Part shown: piece after piece, positions 11,431 to 23,070 of the stretch
Position numbering within the stretch: position 1 is the stretch's first letter
Layout: every line of letters starts with the position of its first letter
Assembly: GCF_002234675.1 (NCBI RefSeq)
Contig: NC_019876.2
Location: forward strand, 21,255,161-21,319,160
Reading direction: 5' to 3'
DNA length: 64,000 nt
DNA from: Oryzias latipes
Lineage: Eukaryota; Chordata; Actinopteri; Beloniformes; Adrianichthyidae
The notes under the pieces: model-generated
Databases searched by the model: none
What the model was told of the DNA's origin: nothing
Seen by the model: the letters and a program-made list of their open reading frames with translations, nothing else
Translations under genes and position numbers: made by a program

Positions 11431-12831
11431 TGAATTTTCCTGAAGACAATCGATTGCTGTTTAGATAATGACAGAGACTCTCATGTGATCACTGCTCTGT
11501 CTATTTTGAACGGTGGAACGTGGCTTAGAGGAGCCCCTCTTAAAAAATGCTGTTTTGTCTTTTCCTCATTTCAGAGTTTGAATCCTAAATATCAGAGAGA
11601 AGCTGCTGGCTGCTCCTATAGCCCCCAGTCACTTGCATTTAAGAAACATCCAGATGGCGACTGTAGCATTCACTCAGTTCTTGCGCTGATTAAAGCTGGA
11701 AAAAGCTGCTGCAGGGTTTAAAACAGTGAAAATTGATGCTGTAGCTTTCAAAACTTCATGGTCTTCATTACCAGATGCTTCATTTAAATAAAACAGCTGT
11801 TTAACACGGCGATGAATATTTCTTTTAGTGGACCTCCCATTAGAGGATGTGTGTGATTGCATCAGAAATGTTTGCAGAGATCCTCCAGCCTGCGTGGAGG
11901 TTTCGGTGGATGAAGCTCTCTGGTGACGGCTCCTTCTCTGGCCCATCTCCAGCAGACGGAGCAGACAAAGGCGTGTTTGTGGCCATGAGAATGTGAAGAA
12001 CAGTGGCCCTCCCTGTGCAGGAGCCATGGCACGCCTGTCCTATAGAGGCTATGCAGGATGGGGGGGTGTAGGAGGGGATTTCACACACTCTCTTCCTCTC
12101 ACAGCATGACATGCCAGACACATCTTCAAACTTGTTTTGTTACGTACACACTTTATATCTGTTTCTGTGATGCCATGTTGGAGTTCTTCCTTCCGTGTCA
12201 AACCCTTGACCTCCTGCTAGTGAGGTCAGCCAGCTATTGAACCGTCACTATGACAACAGAAGTGTTTAGTTACTTATGACTTTGGTTACAATCCATGCAA
12301 GTTTAACCTCTAGAAATGAGAACAAATCTAGATTTAATAAGACCGAAGGGCTGTTGGTCAAAACCAACATTAGTGATTAGGCCGGGATTTTCCAGATGTT
12401 CCGTCTGTACTTCATCAAACGTAACTCAACTCTTCAGTTTTTCCTCATGGGTGCAGCATGTCTGCAGATGACACCGTAGTGTTCTGTCCCTCATCCATCT
12501 TTTTCTTCTTTGCAAACTTTGTTCTGCTTCTTTCCTGCAGCAGCAATCAGAAACAAGAGGGGCTGAACTGCAGATGAGCTGCATCCCTTCCAGCTTTCTG
12601 ACGAAGTCTGAAAAGTTGTTGTCACGGCAACAGATGAAGCTGACAGGGTTTAGACTGGAATCTATCCCTGATGGCGAAGTTTGCTTGTGTACAGTAGTGA
12701 TGTGAAGACAGGAGAGGCGTGTTTTATGTGACCCATCTGAAAAACCCAACTGAATATGATCAAGTATCTTTTTCTATGTGGTTAACATAATTGTTCTGTA
12801 TGATTTTAAATGATTACCATGATCCTTTTAA
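11431..12831. other. Gene-free stretch
   Basis: Unique-looking sequence. The ORFs at 11674-12121 and 12426-12749 have no recognised domain and no splice continuity. Nothing is assigned. Confidence 0.4.
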
Positions 12832-13037
12832 CCCCTTGTGCTATCTTAGATGACCCCACCCTTACATTGACGTGTTCTCCCTACCATGACAAAGGTGGAT
12901 AAAGGTGGAAAGATTTCATGTAATCCATGGACACCAGTGAAGATCACAAATCATTGAAGAAAAAAGGTTCAACACACTGTTTAGTGGGTCTAGATGACCC
13001 AACTCCCAACATTAAAGTGCCTAAGATAGCACAAGGG
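12832..13037 (-). mobile_element. TTAA-flanked MITE, copy 2 (best preserved target sites)
   Basis: It is flanked on both sides by intact TTAA (12828-12831 and 13038-13041). The ends read CCCCTTGTGCTATCTTAG and CTAAGATAGCACAAGGG. It is inverted relative to copy 1. A 175-codon open frame (12927-13454) starts inside it and continues into flanking DNA; this is judged accidental. Confidence 0.9.
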
Positions 13038-13041
13038 TTAA

Positions 13042-14184
13042 ACAGAGTAACTTGGGTGGAGGCAGTGGTGTTGTGTATGTTGGGGGGGGAGGGGTGTTCC
13101 CCAGGATACAGACACATTTTTTTATACACTACGACTTTTAAGAAAAAAAAATTACTTCAGTTTTCGGTGTTTGTAACATCATTTCTTTCAATGATCCTGC
13201 AGGAAAAGCTGCAGGACACGTCTACACCTCCTGGAGGCGCGCATGAGATGCTTATGGCTGGCATACAAATACAAACTCTGCTTGGTGCTACTGAGCACTT
13301 AAAACTGAAGGACAGGTTCAGAACAACTGTTGTCTCAATGAGACTGACACTAGAAAAAGAAAGAGAGGGAAGACTAACAGATCTAAAAGTTACAGGTCAG
13401 ATGAAATTGCCCACAAGGAAAGACCCAAAAAAAAATTTTGAACACCATTTCTAAAAACTTGGAATTCTTGAATTAGGGAAATGTATTTATTTTAGAATTG
13501 AATAAAAAAGCATGTCAGCACGACGTATTGTTTAAAACAACAGTTATTTGTAGGGGTGTACTGTAACGACGATTCAACTGATATCGTCATTTATAATTTG
13601 ATCTAAAGAGAGTCATGACCAGCAAAAGCTTTGCACAAAGGAAAATGCTGAGTCAGCATGAACACACTGCCTGAATACCTAGCTTCCACTAGAGCAAGAT
13701 GTGAATGGTGTGATTCTGCATCCATTCAGCAGCCTCTCAGAGCGATTCATTCATTCAATTTGACATGTTGATCTGGAGCTACATGTTAAAGCAAAAGTTA
13801 ACTTCCTGACACCTTTGGACATCCTCAAACTTCCCTCTTGTTAAGAAGTGAGCCGAGTCCAGAAAATAAAATGGCATGTCTATCAGTTTTGGGATTATGA
13901 GTATAAATTAAGCATTGAGACATTGAAAGAACAGAAGTCAGACTTCTGTTATGGGTTTAACACCCAAAAATTATAAACTGGATTGCTTTTGTTAAACTGG
14001 CAAAGCAGAACATACACCCCGTTTTTGGATGTTTTCCTTTGCTGAATAACCATCAATTAAGCTCACAAAATTGCATTTATTAAGCCTGAAGCTGGACTGT
14101 AGTCACAATTTTAGCATGCAAACGAACACAACTTGAAATTCTGCAGTTATAGTTGAAGGAGTTGTTGACTTAAGAAAAGGCAAC
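13042..14184. other. Gene-free stretch
   Basis: AT-rich, with poly-A runs. The downstream half of the 12927-13454 frame contains a Lys/Glu-rich segment that I do not recognise. No other candidate exons. Confidence 0.35.
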
Positions 14185-15290
14185 AAAAATCCTTTATTAG
14201 GTACATCTTGGCAGTACTGGTTGCACCCACTTTTGCCTTCAGAACTATCTCAATCTGTGGTGGCATAGATTTAACAAGATACTGGAAACATTCCTGAGAG
14301 TTTATCCATATTGTCATGATAGCATCACGCATTTGCTGCAGATTTGTCGGCTGCACATCCATGATGCCAATCTCCTGTTCCACCACATCCCAAAGGTGCT
14401 CTATTGGGTTGAGATCTGGTAAATGTGGAGGCCATTTGAAAACAATTAACCCATTGTCATGTTCAAGAAACCAGTCTGAGTTGATTCCAGCTTTATGACA
14501 TGGAGCCTTTTCATCAGAAGATGGTCATGAAGGGATGGACATGGTCAGCAACTGGTAATGGGACCCAAAGTGTGCCAAGAAAATATTCCCCACACCATTA
14601 TACCACCACCACCAGCAGCCTGAGCCTTTGATACAAGGCTGGATGGATCGATGCTTTTATGTTGTTGATGCCAAATTCTGATCCTGCTATCTTAATGCCA
14701 CAGCAGAAATGGAAACTCCTCAAACTGAACAACGTTTTTCCAGTCTGCTATTGTCCAGTTTTGGTGAGCCTGTGTGAATTGTAGCCTCCGTTTCCTGTTT
14801 TTAGCTGACAGGAGTGGCACTCACCATGGTCGTCTGCTGCTGTAGACCATCCGCCTCACGGTTGGATGTGTTGTGCATTCAGAGATGCTCTTCTGCAGAC
14901 CTCAGTTGTAACTTGTGGTTATTTAAGTTACCGTTGTCTTTCTATCAGCTGGAACCAGTGTGGCCATTCTCCTCTGACCTCTGACAATAACAAGGCATTC
15001 CCACACACAGATGGTTGTGGGTAAAAATCTCAGTAGATCAGCAGTTTCTGAAATGCTCAGACCTGCTCGTCTGGCACCAGTAAACATGCCACATTCAAAG
15101 TCACTTCATTCAATCACCTTTCTTTCCCATTCTGATGCTCAGTTTGAACTGCAGCAGATCGTCTTGACCATGTCTACATGGCTAAATGCATTGAGTTACT
15201 GCCATGTGATTGGCTGATTAGAAAATTGCATTAACGACCAGACCAGTTAGATAGGTGTGCCTAATAAAGTGGCTAATGAGTGTACAGTCT
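14185..15290 (-). mobile_element. Decayed DNA transposon with transposase relic (Tc1/IS630-type)
   Basis: The ends show inverted TTTATTAGGTACA (14193 region) and GGTGTGCCTAATAAA (15254-15268). The minus strand encodes fragments of a DDE transposase, including an N-proximal 'EQEIGIMDVQPTNLQQMRDA' segment and text corresponding to a 'FLEHDNGLIVFKWPPHLPDL'-type block near 14400-14470. The latter resembles the catalytic-D region (SPDLNPIE-like) of IS630/Tc1-type enzymes. Stops, indels and apparent internal deletions make it non-functional. The same unit is familiar as a very abundant fish repeat. Confidence 0.75.
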
Positions 15291-16614
15291 AATATAATAG
15301 TTCTTAATAATACTGGTTAGTTTCAAACACAGAAGAGATTTATCTAAATATAAAACCTTTTCTGTTCAGACAAACTCTATCCAACATGAGACTCTTTCAG
15401 AAAGTAGTACTTAACAAAACCATAAAGGAAAGAAAATAACAGCTGATGAGGATAAAGAAAAACTAGATTAAGGTCTGAAAGAACTGTTTAACTTTTCCAT
15501 AATAGATTGGCTGAAGAAGTTGATCACAGGTGAAGTAATTTTTGCAATTTCCTTCATCAAACCTGGCTATGCTGTCATCATCTCCCCCACAAACCTGTTA
15601 CGAACAAATAAAAAAACAATGAGTCTGCAGACGAAGCAGGAGATTCAAATCCTCAAGGCTCTACAGAAGAAGAAGAAAGAAGCGTCCCAGCATTCTCACA
15701 CCCTCCACAGCTCTCTGCAGAGACGCTGCCCTCCAGTGGTTGGAGCAGGCAGTAACCAGGCTAATGTAGGTCAGTCCCTCAGCTCTGAGCTCCTCTGGCA
15801 CTCTGCTCTCAGGGTTTATCTGTGACTGACTGATCAGCAGCAGAAGGCCATGCCTGCCAGCTCCCATCATGCACTGCATGAAGCCTGTGCCAGCTGCACA
15901 GAAGCCAGGGATGGGGGGGGGGGCTTACATTGATCCATTGTATGTTGTTTTTAATGTGCAACCACTTGTTCTCTTTCTACACATAGAGAACATGTGGTCC
16001 TGTTGAGGAGACCCATCCAGCTCAGAGGCAGCTGTTTCTCATTGGACCACAGGCTGATTATGCCACAGCGAAGTTGTGACATAATAACAGTTGCCACAAC
16101 TTCGCTCTGACATATTCAGCCTTTAAAAATGATGCGCTAAACTTTTCATTCAAGTTTCCCCTCAAAAACACTGAATTCTCAGACAGAAGTTGGACCAAAA
16201 TTTTGAGACTGTTGTTAGATTTCCATCCATCAGTGTAACCCTTTTTCGCCAACTAATGCAAATATGCCTCAAACCACTTCTGATGGCCAAGTGATATTTT
16301 TTACATCTGGCAGTTTTTTCAAAGTAACTTAATTAATTAATTTATTCATTATTGCAACAAACGTGTTTTTTTTCCTGAACACTGTTTCCATCCTAAGATG
16401 CATGTTCAGAAAATCCAGTGTTTCCTGTATTTAAAGAGAGAGGGATCCTGCGCTGGGGGGTCGATTCTTTCACTGCAGACATTCATGCAAGCTTCAATAC
16501 TTAAAGTGGTTTCACAGAACTTTAGGACTCATGATTTTATGGTTGTTTTTGCCTTTATCATGTTACTGTGGCTCCAAAACGTATGCTGGGCAGAGTCAGA
16601 ACACCAGAGGGAAA
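15291..16614. other. Gene-free stretch
   Basis: AT-rich, with one perfect 12-bp hairpin (arms 16067-16078 and 16095-16106). The ORFs at 15520-15879 are unrecognised and probably chance. A G-run of 10 lies near 15915. Confidence 0.4.
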
Positions 16615-16806
16615 ACTGACTGACTGACTGACTGACTGACTGACTGACTGACTGACTGACTGACTGACTGACTGACTGACTGACTGACTGACTGACTGAC
16701 TGACTGACTGACTGACTGACTGACTGACTGACTGACTGACTGACTGACTGACTGACTGACTGACTGACTGACTGACTGACTGACACACACCCACACACAC
16801 ACACAC
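16615..16806. repeat. (GACT)n microsatellite followed by (CA)n
   Basis: An essentially perfect (ACTG)n tract runs from 16615 to 16784, about 42 copies without interruption. It is followed by a CA-rich tail to 16806. Read on the minus strand it gives Ser-Val-Ser-Gln repeats in all three frames, because the 4-bp unit lacks stops in that orientation. It is not a gene. Confidence 0.97.
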
Positions 16807-16829
16807 ATGCATTGTGTTTTTGTAAATCC

Positions 16830-17345
16830 AGAGAAAGTCTATGACAGATCCAGAGAGCGGAGCTGTGGTTTGGATGAGAGACTCTAGAGTGACAGAGGAG
16901 AACGTTGGAGATGTTCAGGACATGTATGACAGCTGGAAGACATTGGCGAGATGTTCTGTAGGCGTCATAGAGGAGTTTACGTGGAGGTGCAACTTCACCA
17001 ACGATCAGCTTTGAGCTCCTTCTTGTTTCTGTGGTGATGGAAAGACTGACAGATGAGATTAGACTGGAATTTCTGGGTCATGATGTTTGCAGATGACATT
17101 GTGATCTGTAGTGAGAGCAGGTGGAGGAACATCTTGAGAGGTGGAAGTTTGTTCTGTAAAGAGAGGAATGAAGATCAACTTCAGCAAGACAGAGTATCTG
17201 TGTGTAAACGAGAAGAACTCAAGTAGAACGGTGAGGTTACAGGGAGCAGAGGTGGAGAAGGTGGAGAACTTTATGTTATTAGGATCAACAGTCCAGAACA
17301 ACAGAAAGTGAAGAGGCGTTTGCAAGCAGATTGGAACAGGTGGAG
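16830..17345 (+). pseudogene. RTE-type LINE reverse transcriptase relic
   Basis: The translation contains KVYDRSRER near 16835 and MFADDIVICSESR near 17080, the FADD catalytic box of a reverse transcriptase. Downstream phrases correspond to 'ERRGMKINFSKTEYLCVNE'-type text split by frameshifts. A minus-strand partner carrying the preceding part of the same kind of RT is at 44880-45470. Several indels make it inactive. Confidence 0.75.
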
Positions 17346-17609
17346 GCAGGTTTCAGATGTGATGGGTGACAAGTGTCGGCACGAATGAGGCGGATGATTC
17401 GCTGTGGTGGCCCTTAAATGTAGCGATCAAAGGTCTTGTTCTGCTTAATAATTAATATTGCTTTGGTCATTTTTGTGGTTTCTAAAACATGAAATTGTTG
17501 CTCATTTAAAACAAATAAAAAAGCTTCAAATCTTTTGAAAGCATAGTGCTATTTCAAAGCTCAGAACATCAGCAAACATCCAGCTGCAAATTTTATTCAG
17601 ACTTCAGTT

Positions 17610-18470
17610 CCTCAGCATCATCATCTCTGCCGACCTCTCCTGGACGCAAACACCACAGCCATCATCAAGAAGGCTAAGCAGCGTCTGCACTTCCTGAGGG
17701 TCCTCAGGAAGAACAACATCAGCACCAACCTGCTGCTGACCTTCTACCAGTCATCCATCCAGAGCCTGCTCACATACTGCATAACAGTTTGGTTCGGCAG
17801 CTGCACGGCCGCGGATAAGAAGAGACTGCAGAGAGTGGTAGAGTCGGCTCAGAAGATCATTGGGCGCCCTCTCCCCACCCTGACGGACATCTACTCTGCG
17901 CGCTGCATCACTAGGGCTCAAAACATTATCAAGGACAGTTCAAACCCTGGCTCAGACCTGTTCGACCTGATGCCCTCTGGGAGGCGCTACAGAGGCATCA
18001 GAAGCAAAACAAACAGACTTAGAAAACAACTTCTTTCCCAAGGCAATAACCATCCTCAATTCCAAAATGCACAGATAAAATCTGCAAAAGCACATTCATA
18101 TGTGCATGCTTATAGATAGATAGATATAGATAGATAGATAGAAATGTCTATGTGTATATATGTATATTTGCTTATCCATACTTCTGTCCACTTACTCTGT
18201 CCACAACGTCAACACTCCACCTCATTGCTACCTCTTGCACATCTGACATATTTGCACAAAATTTTGTACGCAATTTTGCACACAGGTTTTGGTCATTCTT
18301 TATTGCAGTTTGTATTTGTACACTTTTATGTACTGATTATTTAGTGTTGTATGTCGTTGTTCCTTGCTGTTCTTGCACTGAAATGGTGATGCCTCAATTC
18401 CATTGTACAACGGACAATGACAATAAAGCAAATCTAATCTGATCTATCTAATCTAATCTAAACCTGGTTC
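17610..18470 (+). pseudogene. CR1/L2-type LINE 3' end (RT C-terminus and tail)
   Basis: The segment at 17660-18060 translates to the conserved C-terminal region of CR1/L2-clade ORF2, with phrases AIIKKAKQRLHFLR, LLTFYQSSIQSLLTYC, LQRVVESAQKIIG and LMPSGRRYRGIR. A TAGA microsatellite (18113-18142) interrupts it. The 3' end, 'acaatgacaataaagc' followed by TCTAATCTAA tandem repeats, is a typical tail for this clade. The 5' end is truncated and frameshifted, as expected of a dead copy. It ends only about 120 bp upstream of the pea15 start codon. Confidence 0.85.
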
Positions 18471-18588
18471 TTTCACTTGTCCTTGAATTTTATTGTCTTT
18501 AATATGTCCTGTCTTCACATAACATGAAGGAGAAGCTACTGCTTGGTTTGTAATGCCTCTGTCCTTTATTTTATTTTCTCCTCAGACC

Positions 18589-20661
18589 ATGGCGGAGTAC
18601 AGCTCTCTGCTCAGCGACCTCTCTGAAAACATAACCAACGAGGACTTGGAGCAACTCAAGTCAGCATGCAAGGAGGACATCCCTGAGGAGCAAAGCAACA
18701 ACATCACCTCCTCCAAGGAATGGTTCAGCTACCTGGAGAAGAACGACAAGCTGGCTCAAGGTGAGCTGCAGCCATCAGCTGCACATCTGACACTTTGCCA
18801 TCTAAGGTGGGCTTCAGCTGTTTACCTTTCTTGCAGATAATCTCTCGTACATCGAGCACATCTTTGAGATTTCCCGGCGGCCGGACCTGCTGACCCGGGT
18901 GATCGAGTACCGCACTACTGTGCTCAAGATCTCGGAGGATGACGAAATTGACACCAAGCTCACACGCATCCCATCTGCCAAGAAATACAAAGGTGGGGAA
19001 ACCTGCTGAAGTCCTGGTTCTCACCTGCAGACACTTTCATGAAATTCCAATACTCACCAGCTGTGAAGGGGGCTGGTCAGAGCCTGCCCCCTAGTGACCA
19101 AAACTGAGAATAAATCTTTAAAAAGTCCAATTAACCCTTGCACTTTAACATTGGGAGTTGGGCCATCTAGACCCACTAGACAGTGCACTGAACCTTTTTT
19201 TTTTAATGATTTGTGATCTTCACTGGTGTCCATGGATTACATGAAATATTTCCACCTTTATTAACCTTTGTCATGGTAGGAATAACACCTCAAAGTAAGG
19301 GTGGGGTCATCTAAGATAGCACAAGGGTTATGATCCATTCCGATGAAAATTGTGTTTTTGGTGCTTTAACATGTTTTTGTGGCTTTTCTTTGATGATTGA
19401 ATATATATTAAGGAAATTAATCTTAAATTAAAAATTCCTCTTGAAAAAGGGCTCATCTGTTACATAGAAACAACCCTGGGCGGGCCACAAACTCCTTGCT
19501 CCAAGCTCCCAGCAATGGGAAAGAGGTGCTGGTTTGCTCTAACGGTCCTGCCCACAACTCAGAGGTGAATTTCTAATGAACTCCTGCCACTCTGCAAAAA
19601 CTATGTACTAAAAAGCGACACTTTTTTTTCCTTCAAATTTTGGCTAAAAACAGCATAATCACAATTAAAAGACTACTGCGAACTTTTTTAAAATAGATCA
19701 AAAGATGATCAGAGTGGTACTTTAAGAGTAGATTAAAACTTTAGAAAATTCCCCTAATAAGGTTGTAAAGTATTTGAAATAAATGATCTTAAAAATTAAA
19801 AAAAATAATTTATAAAGAATCATTAAAACCCAATTTCCCCCCGGGGATCAATAAAGTCTTGTCTTGTCTTGTCTTATCTTATTAATTCAATAATTATGTC
19901 AGAAATCACTAATTCTTTTGATTTTGTTTGATAAAGTTTCTTCAGTCTGTTTCTGCATAGTAGGTTAACTGACTGAATTGAAAACAATAGGGATGGCCCT
20001 TTTGACACGGATGCTTCGGCGCTTGTTTCACCTTCGTGAAGCAGAGTGGTTCGGCACAATATTTCAGGGCGTTTGTCAACTAGCAGATCATGTGGTTGAT
20101 GACGTATGAAGCACCGAATGCATTGTTTGGTTGTACCAGGGTTCCAATTTCATTTATGTTTTAAACAGTTGGGCACTCTATTCTCTATAAACACAAATAA
20201 ATCCCAAAGAACGTTTCCTGACCACTTCTGTTGTTCCCCTGTATCTGAATCAACGTCAGTTCATTACACTTTATCATGGTTCTTGGTAAAAAACATTCTG
20301 TGGTTTGGGATCTTTTCAACTATTTTTCTCCCAATAAGGTAATACACTATTAACGTTATTTATAAAGGGGGCGTTTTAATATATCTCTGATGGCGAGGGA
20401 TCATAGTCGTATTACAGATACCTCTGAATAACTATGTGGCGTATGCATCCAAATCATTTTAACAATCTGTCTGTCATGTTTTTTCTTGGTGGGGCCTTTA
20501 CTGAACGTGATAGTTTAATTAGGATGCTGGTTGTTGTCATCTCTGGCAAACTGTGTGGGTGGGGTTCTCACCATGTGTCTCCTTCTCTTCCAACAGACAT
20601 CATCCGCCAGCCCTCTGAAGATGAGATCATCAAGCTGGCACCCCCCCCTAAAAAAGTTTGA
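18589..20661 (+). CDS. pea15: PEA15: death-effector-domain ERK scaffold (proliferation and apoptosis adaptor protein 15)
   Basis: Three coding exons are joined in frame: 18589-18760, 18837-18992 and 20597-20661. All introns are GT-AG. The total is 393 nt, 130 codons plus stop, which is exactly the length known for PEA15. Residues 1-80 form a death effector domain containing the RPDLL motif (Asp74). Ser104 (in IPSAKKY) and Ser116 (in RQPSEDE) correspond to the two regulatory phosphoserines of the family. The C-terminus [11 protein letters not shown] matches the ERK-binding tail. Known function of the family: a cytoplasmic protein that tethers ERK1/2 outside the nucleus and binds FADD/caspase-8 when phosphorylated at Ser116. 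The ATG follows CTCAGACC, so an acceptor (CTCAG, ending 18585) lies 3 nt upstream. That implies a separate upstream 5' UTR exon, which I could not locate. Exon 3 contains a C8 run coding for Pro-Pro-Pro. Confidence 0.97.
18761..18836 (+). other. pea15 intron 1 (76 nt) and intron 2 (18993-20596)
   Basis: The first coding intron is very short: 76 nt, GTGAGC...TTGCAG. The second is about 1.6 kb and holds a MITE (19135), an R2 repeat (19340) and a LINE tail (19826). A compact first intron with a repeat-filled second is compatible with fish gene structure. Confidence 0.85.
19135..19327 (+). mobile_element. TTAA-flanked MITE, copy 3
   Basis: It starts CCCTTG after TTAA (19131-19134), lacks the next roughly 12 bases of the terminal repeat, and ends GATAGCACAAGGG then TTAT. 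It lies in pea15 intron 2 in the same orientation as copy 1. Confidence 0.85.
19340..19720 (-). repeat. Dispersed repeat family 'R2', copy 4
   Basis: Starts 'ccgatgaaaattgtgtttttggtg', which is nearly identical to 49906 onward. It includes 'ggtcctgcccacaactcagag', the complement of the copy 3 motif, and closes with 'aatagatcaaaagatgatcagagtgg'. A separate shard of this end lies at about 59950-60020. Confidence 0.5.
19826..19882 (+). repeat. CR1/L2-type LINE 3' tail
   Basis: 'caatttccccccggggatcaataaagt' followed by (CTTGT)n/(CTTAT)n. This is the usual 3' terminus with short tandem tail of L2-like LINEs in fish. Only the tail is present. Confidence 0.7.
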
Positions 20662-23070
20662 GGTCCACACATGCAGCCCCGATCTTTGCGCTTGAATTCT
20701 CCCCCAATCACATCTCAACCCCCCTCCATATCCCCATCCCAGCACCCAACCACTCACCCTCATCCAGCCATTACTTCATTCCCCCCCCCCCCCCTCCAAT
20801 TCGGGGACCACAGGCGAGACACAGGACCATGCCTAGAGACACCCACGAGGCAACCAATCCAATCGTAGCGATGCGGCTTTGTCTCAGGATGGGGAGGGGT
20901 TGACATTTGACAAGTTGGGGCATCATGTGAAGGAGGGGAGCGGGGGGTGAGGGTGATATTGTTTGAACACTGTCTAAATTCAGAGGCTGCCCCCCCCTTC
21001 CCTGAGTAGCCTTCAGGTGAACCTCTGCAGCCCCTGAATTCAGACAGGCACCCCTACCCATCCCCTCCCCAGAAGGTGGCAGAGTCTGTCCCCGGTGAAT
21101 GAAGGCGAGAGGATGTTTATGCATATTTAAGACCAAATATTCACTTGGTTAGTTTCCTGCTCTCTTCTTAACCAGCTAACCCTTCAGTGCAGACCAGCCG
21201 AACAGATCGGACCCCCAGTTTGACCCCCCCCACCCCCCACCCCCCCCCAAAAAAAAGAATTCAGTCCATGGAAACATAGAAAGGAGCCTGACACATTTAT
21301 TTCTTCTTTAAATCATTCCTCAAACAGGAGTTTTCCTCCGTTTTCCCAGCACTAAACCATTCCTATGTGCTCCCTTTAATCTGAAAAGGCTAACCACATA
21401 TTTAAAGAGCAAAAAGTATTTTAGTCAAATATATTTAACGTCGATTTTCTTTTTTTTTTATACAAAACGCCAATATTTGCCTTTAGCTGATAGTAACTGT
21501 AGGAATTCTTCAGAGGAGCTCTGTGGGCTTTCAGAGATGTAAATACAAAATGAAAAAACAATAAGAATATACTCTACATAATATAATTGGCTGCAGTTTA
21601 TGCACAAATCACTTTGCAGAAACTATACATTTTATCAAAAGTCTCTTGTAATTTCTTCTCAGATGAATTTATTACACTGATAGAAGACACCATGCAATTA
21701 TACAATTATAAAAGCTAATATAATATAAATGTTCCAGCATTGAGGCTATGAACAAAAGAACAAGTGAAAGATTCTCTTTATTTCCTTTCACTGAAATGTC
21801 ACGGTGTCTCTTATCAGGGCTATAAGTTTGTTTCAGTAGAAATTAGACACTTCAGATTTATAGTTTCTGCATTTCATTAGAACCAGAAAATGCTGCAGAA
21901 ATAATCTGAGAGTATTATTTATGTTTTAAGGTGTGTCTCCTGGTACAGAATAACTGCTGTTCTTGTTTCTGGCTGCAGACGGCCTTTCTGACCCGCGCAG
22001 GGACACACGAAGGGTAACAACATGCGTAAAAATGTCTTAACTGTGATGCGTCTCTTGACCCGCCTGTGCCAACACATTAGCTAGGCTGTTGATACGAAGA
22101 AGCACTCTGCAGAACACTGTGCACCTCCTTTCCTGCAGCCTGCTCCCCAAACCCTCCACGACTGTGAGTCGATCACAGCTACCCTTGGCGTGTCCCAGAT
22201 GGTCTGAGGCTTTCTGTGGACTTCAGTGTACAGAAAATCCTCCAGGCTGTAGGACTTAAAGCTTTGGTCATTCTTTTCCCTTCCCACCACACTCCCTCCC
22301 CAGTGCCAACGACCAGGACTTTTACTATGACTGGAGCTGTTGTGGTCCTTTCTGTCTTATATGCTGGCTTGTGTTGTAGTGCAAGACTTCCTTGACTCCT
22401 ATGCATCTGCAGAGAAAGCTGCACCGTCACAATCCCTACAAAATGCTGACTCATGGTTTGCTTGATCCTAGCTTGTTTACACCAAAGCTATGAGGAGCGC
22501 AGCGCTATAAAACACACACAGCAAGAAGAAAAAGAAAAGAGATTATGGACAAGTATGCGTGTCCAGATTGAAGCCAGATTATTTTCTTCATCTAAAATTT
22601 GCCTCAGTGACGAACAGGAAATGTTTCACTGAGAGAGGGACGGTTTTTAGAAAATCCAAACCAAATCTAAAGGTTTGTTGAAGATTTGTTGCTCCTACAA
22701 GATCAAACCATTTTAACAAACTTTTTAACCCGATAGAGGAAAGAAACATGGACTTTTGTTAAAAGAGATAGGTCTCCTGTTTGGTCTCTGTCTTCAATCT
22801 AGTCTGATGAGATGAGACAAATGTTCTGGCTGCAGTTCCTCAGTGACTCTGAGACAAACGTCCTTCTAACTGTTTTGCAGTCATGTCACTTCTGAAAAAT
22901 GGATTTGTACGTCAGAACGCCTGTGACCTGCACATCTACCTAAAAGATGAGACTGTTTTCTTCACCTGCGAGCCAGGCGCGAAAGAGTCCACCGAGTTGG
23001 GGGTGGGTGGGCAGACGTGTCTCATGAACGGGACCCCAAGAGCGCCCTGTCCTCAGTGGGGCGCTGGCAG
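20662..23070. other. Probable pea15 3' UTR, then gene-free DNA
   Basis: Immediately after the stop the sequence is unusually C-rich: runs of up to 14 C near 20780, and C/A tracts at 21225-21256 with a following poly-A. The family has a long 3' UTR, so the first 1-2 kb are probably transcribed, but no decisive polyadenylation site was chosen. ORFs at 20515-21136 and 22081-22454 are unrecognised. Confidence 0.4.

Noticed and set aside
16529-16812. Ser-Val-Ser-Gln repeat 'proteins' on the minus strand
   Set aside because: Direct read-through of the (GACT)n microsatellite in three frames; no start context, signal, domain or splice support.
1-18588. A 5' UTR exon or promoter of pea15
   Set aside because: The coding exon has an acceptor immediately before ATG, so an upstream exon must exist, but no candidate in this stretch had a convincing combination of CpG content and donor site; it may also lie outside the window.
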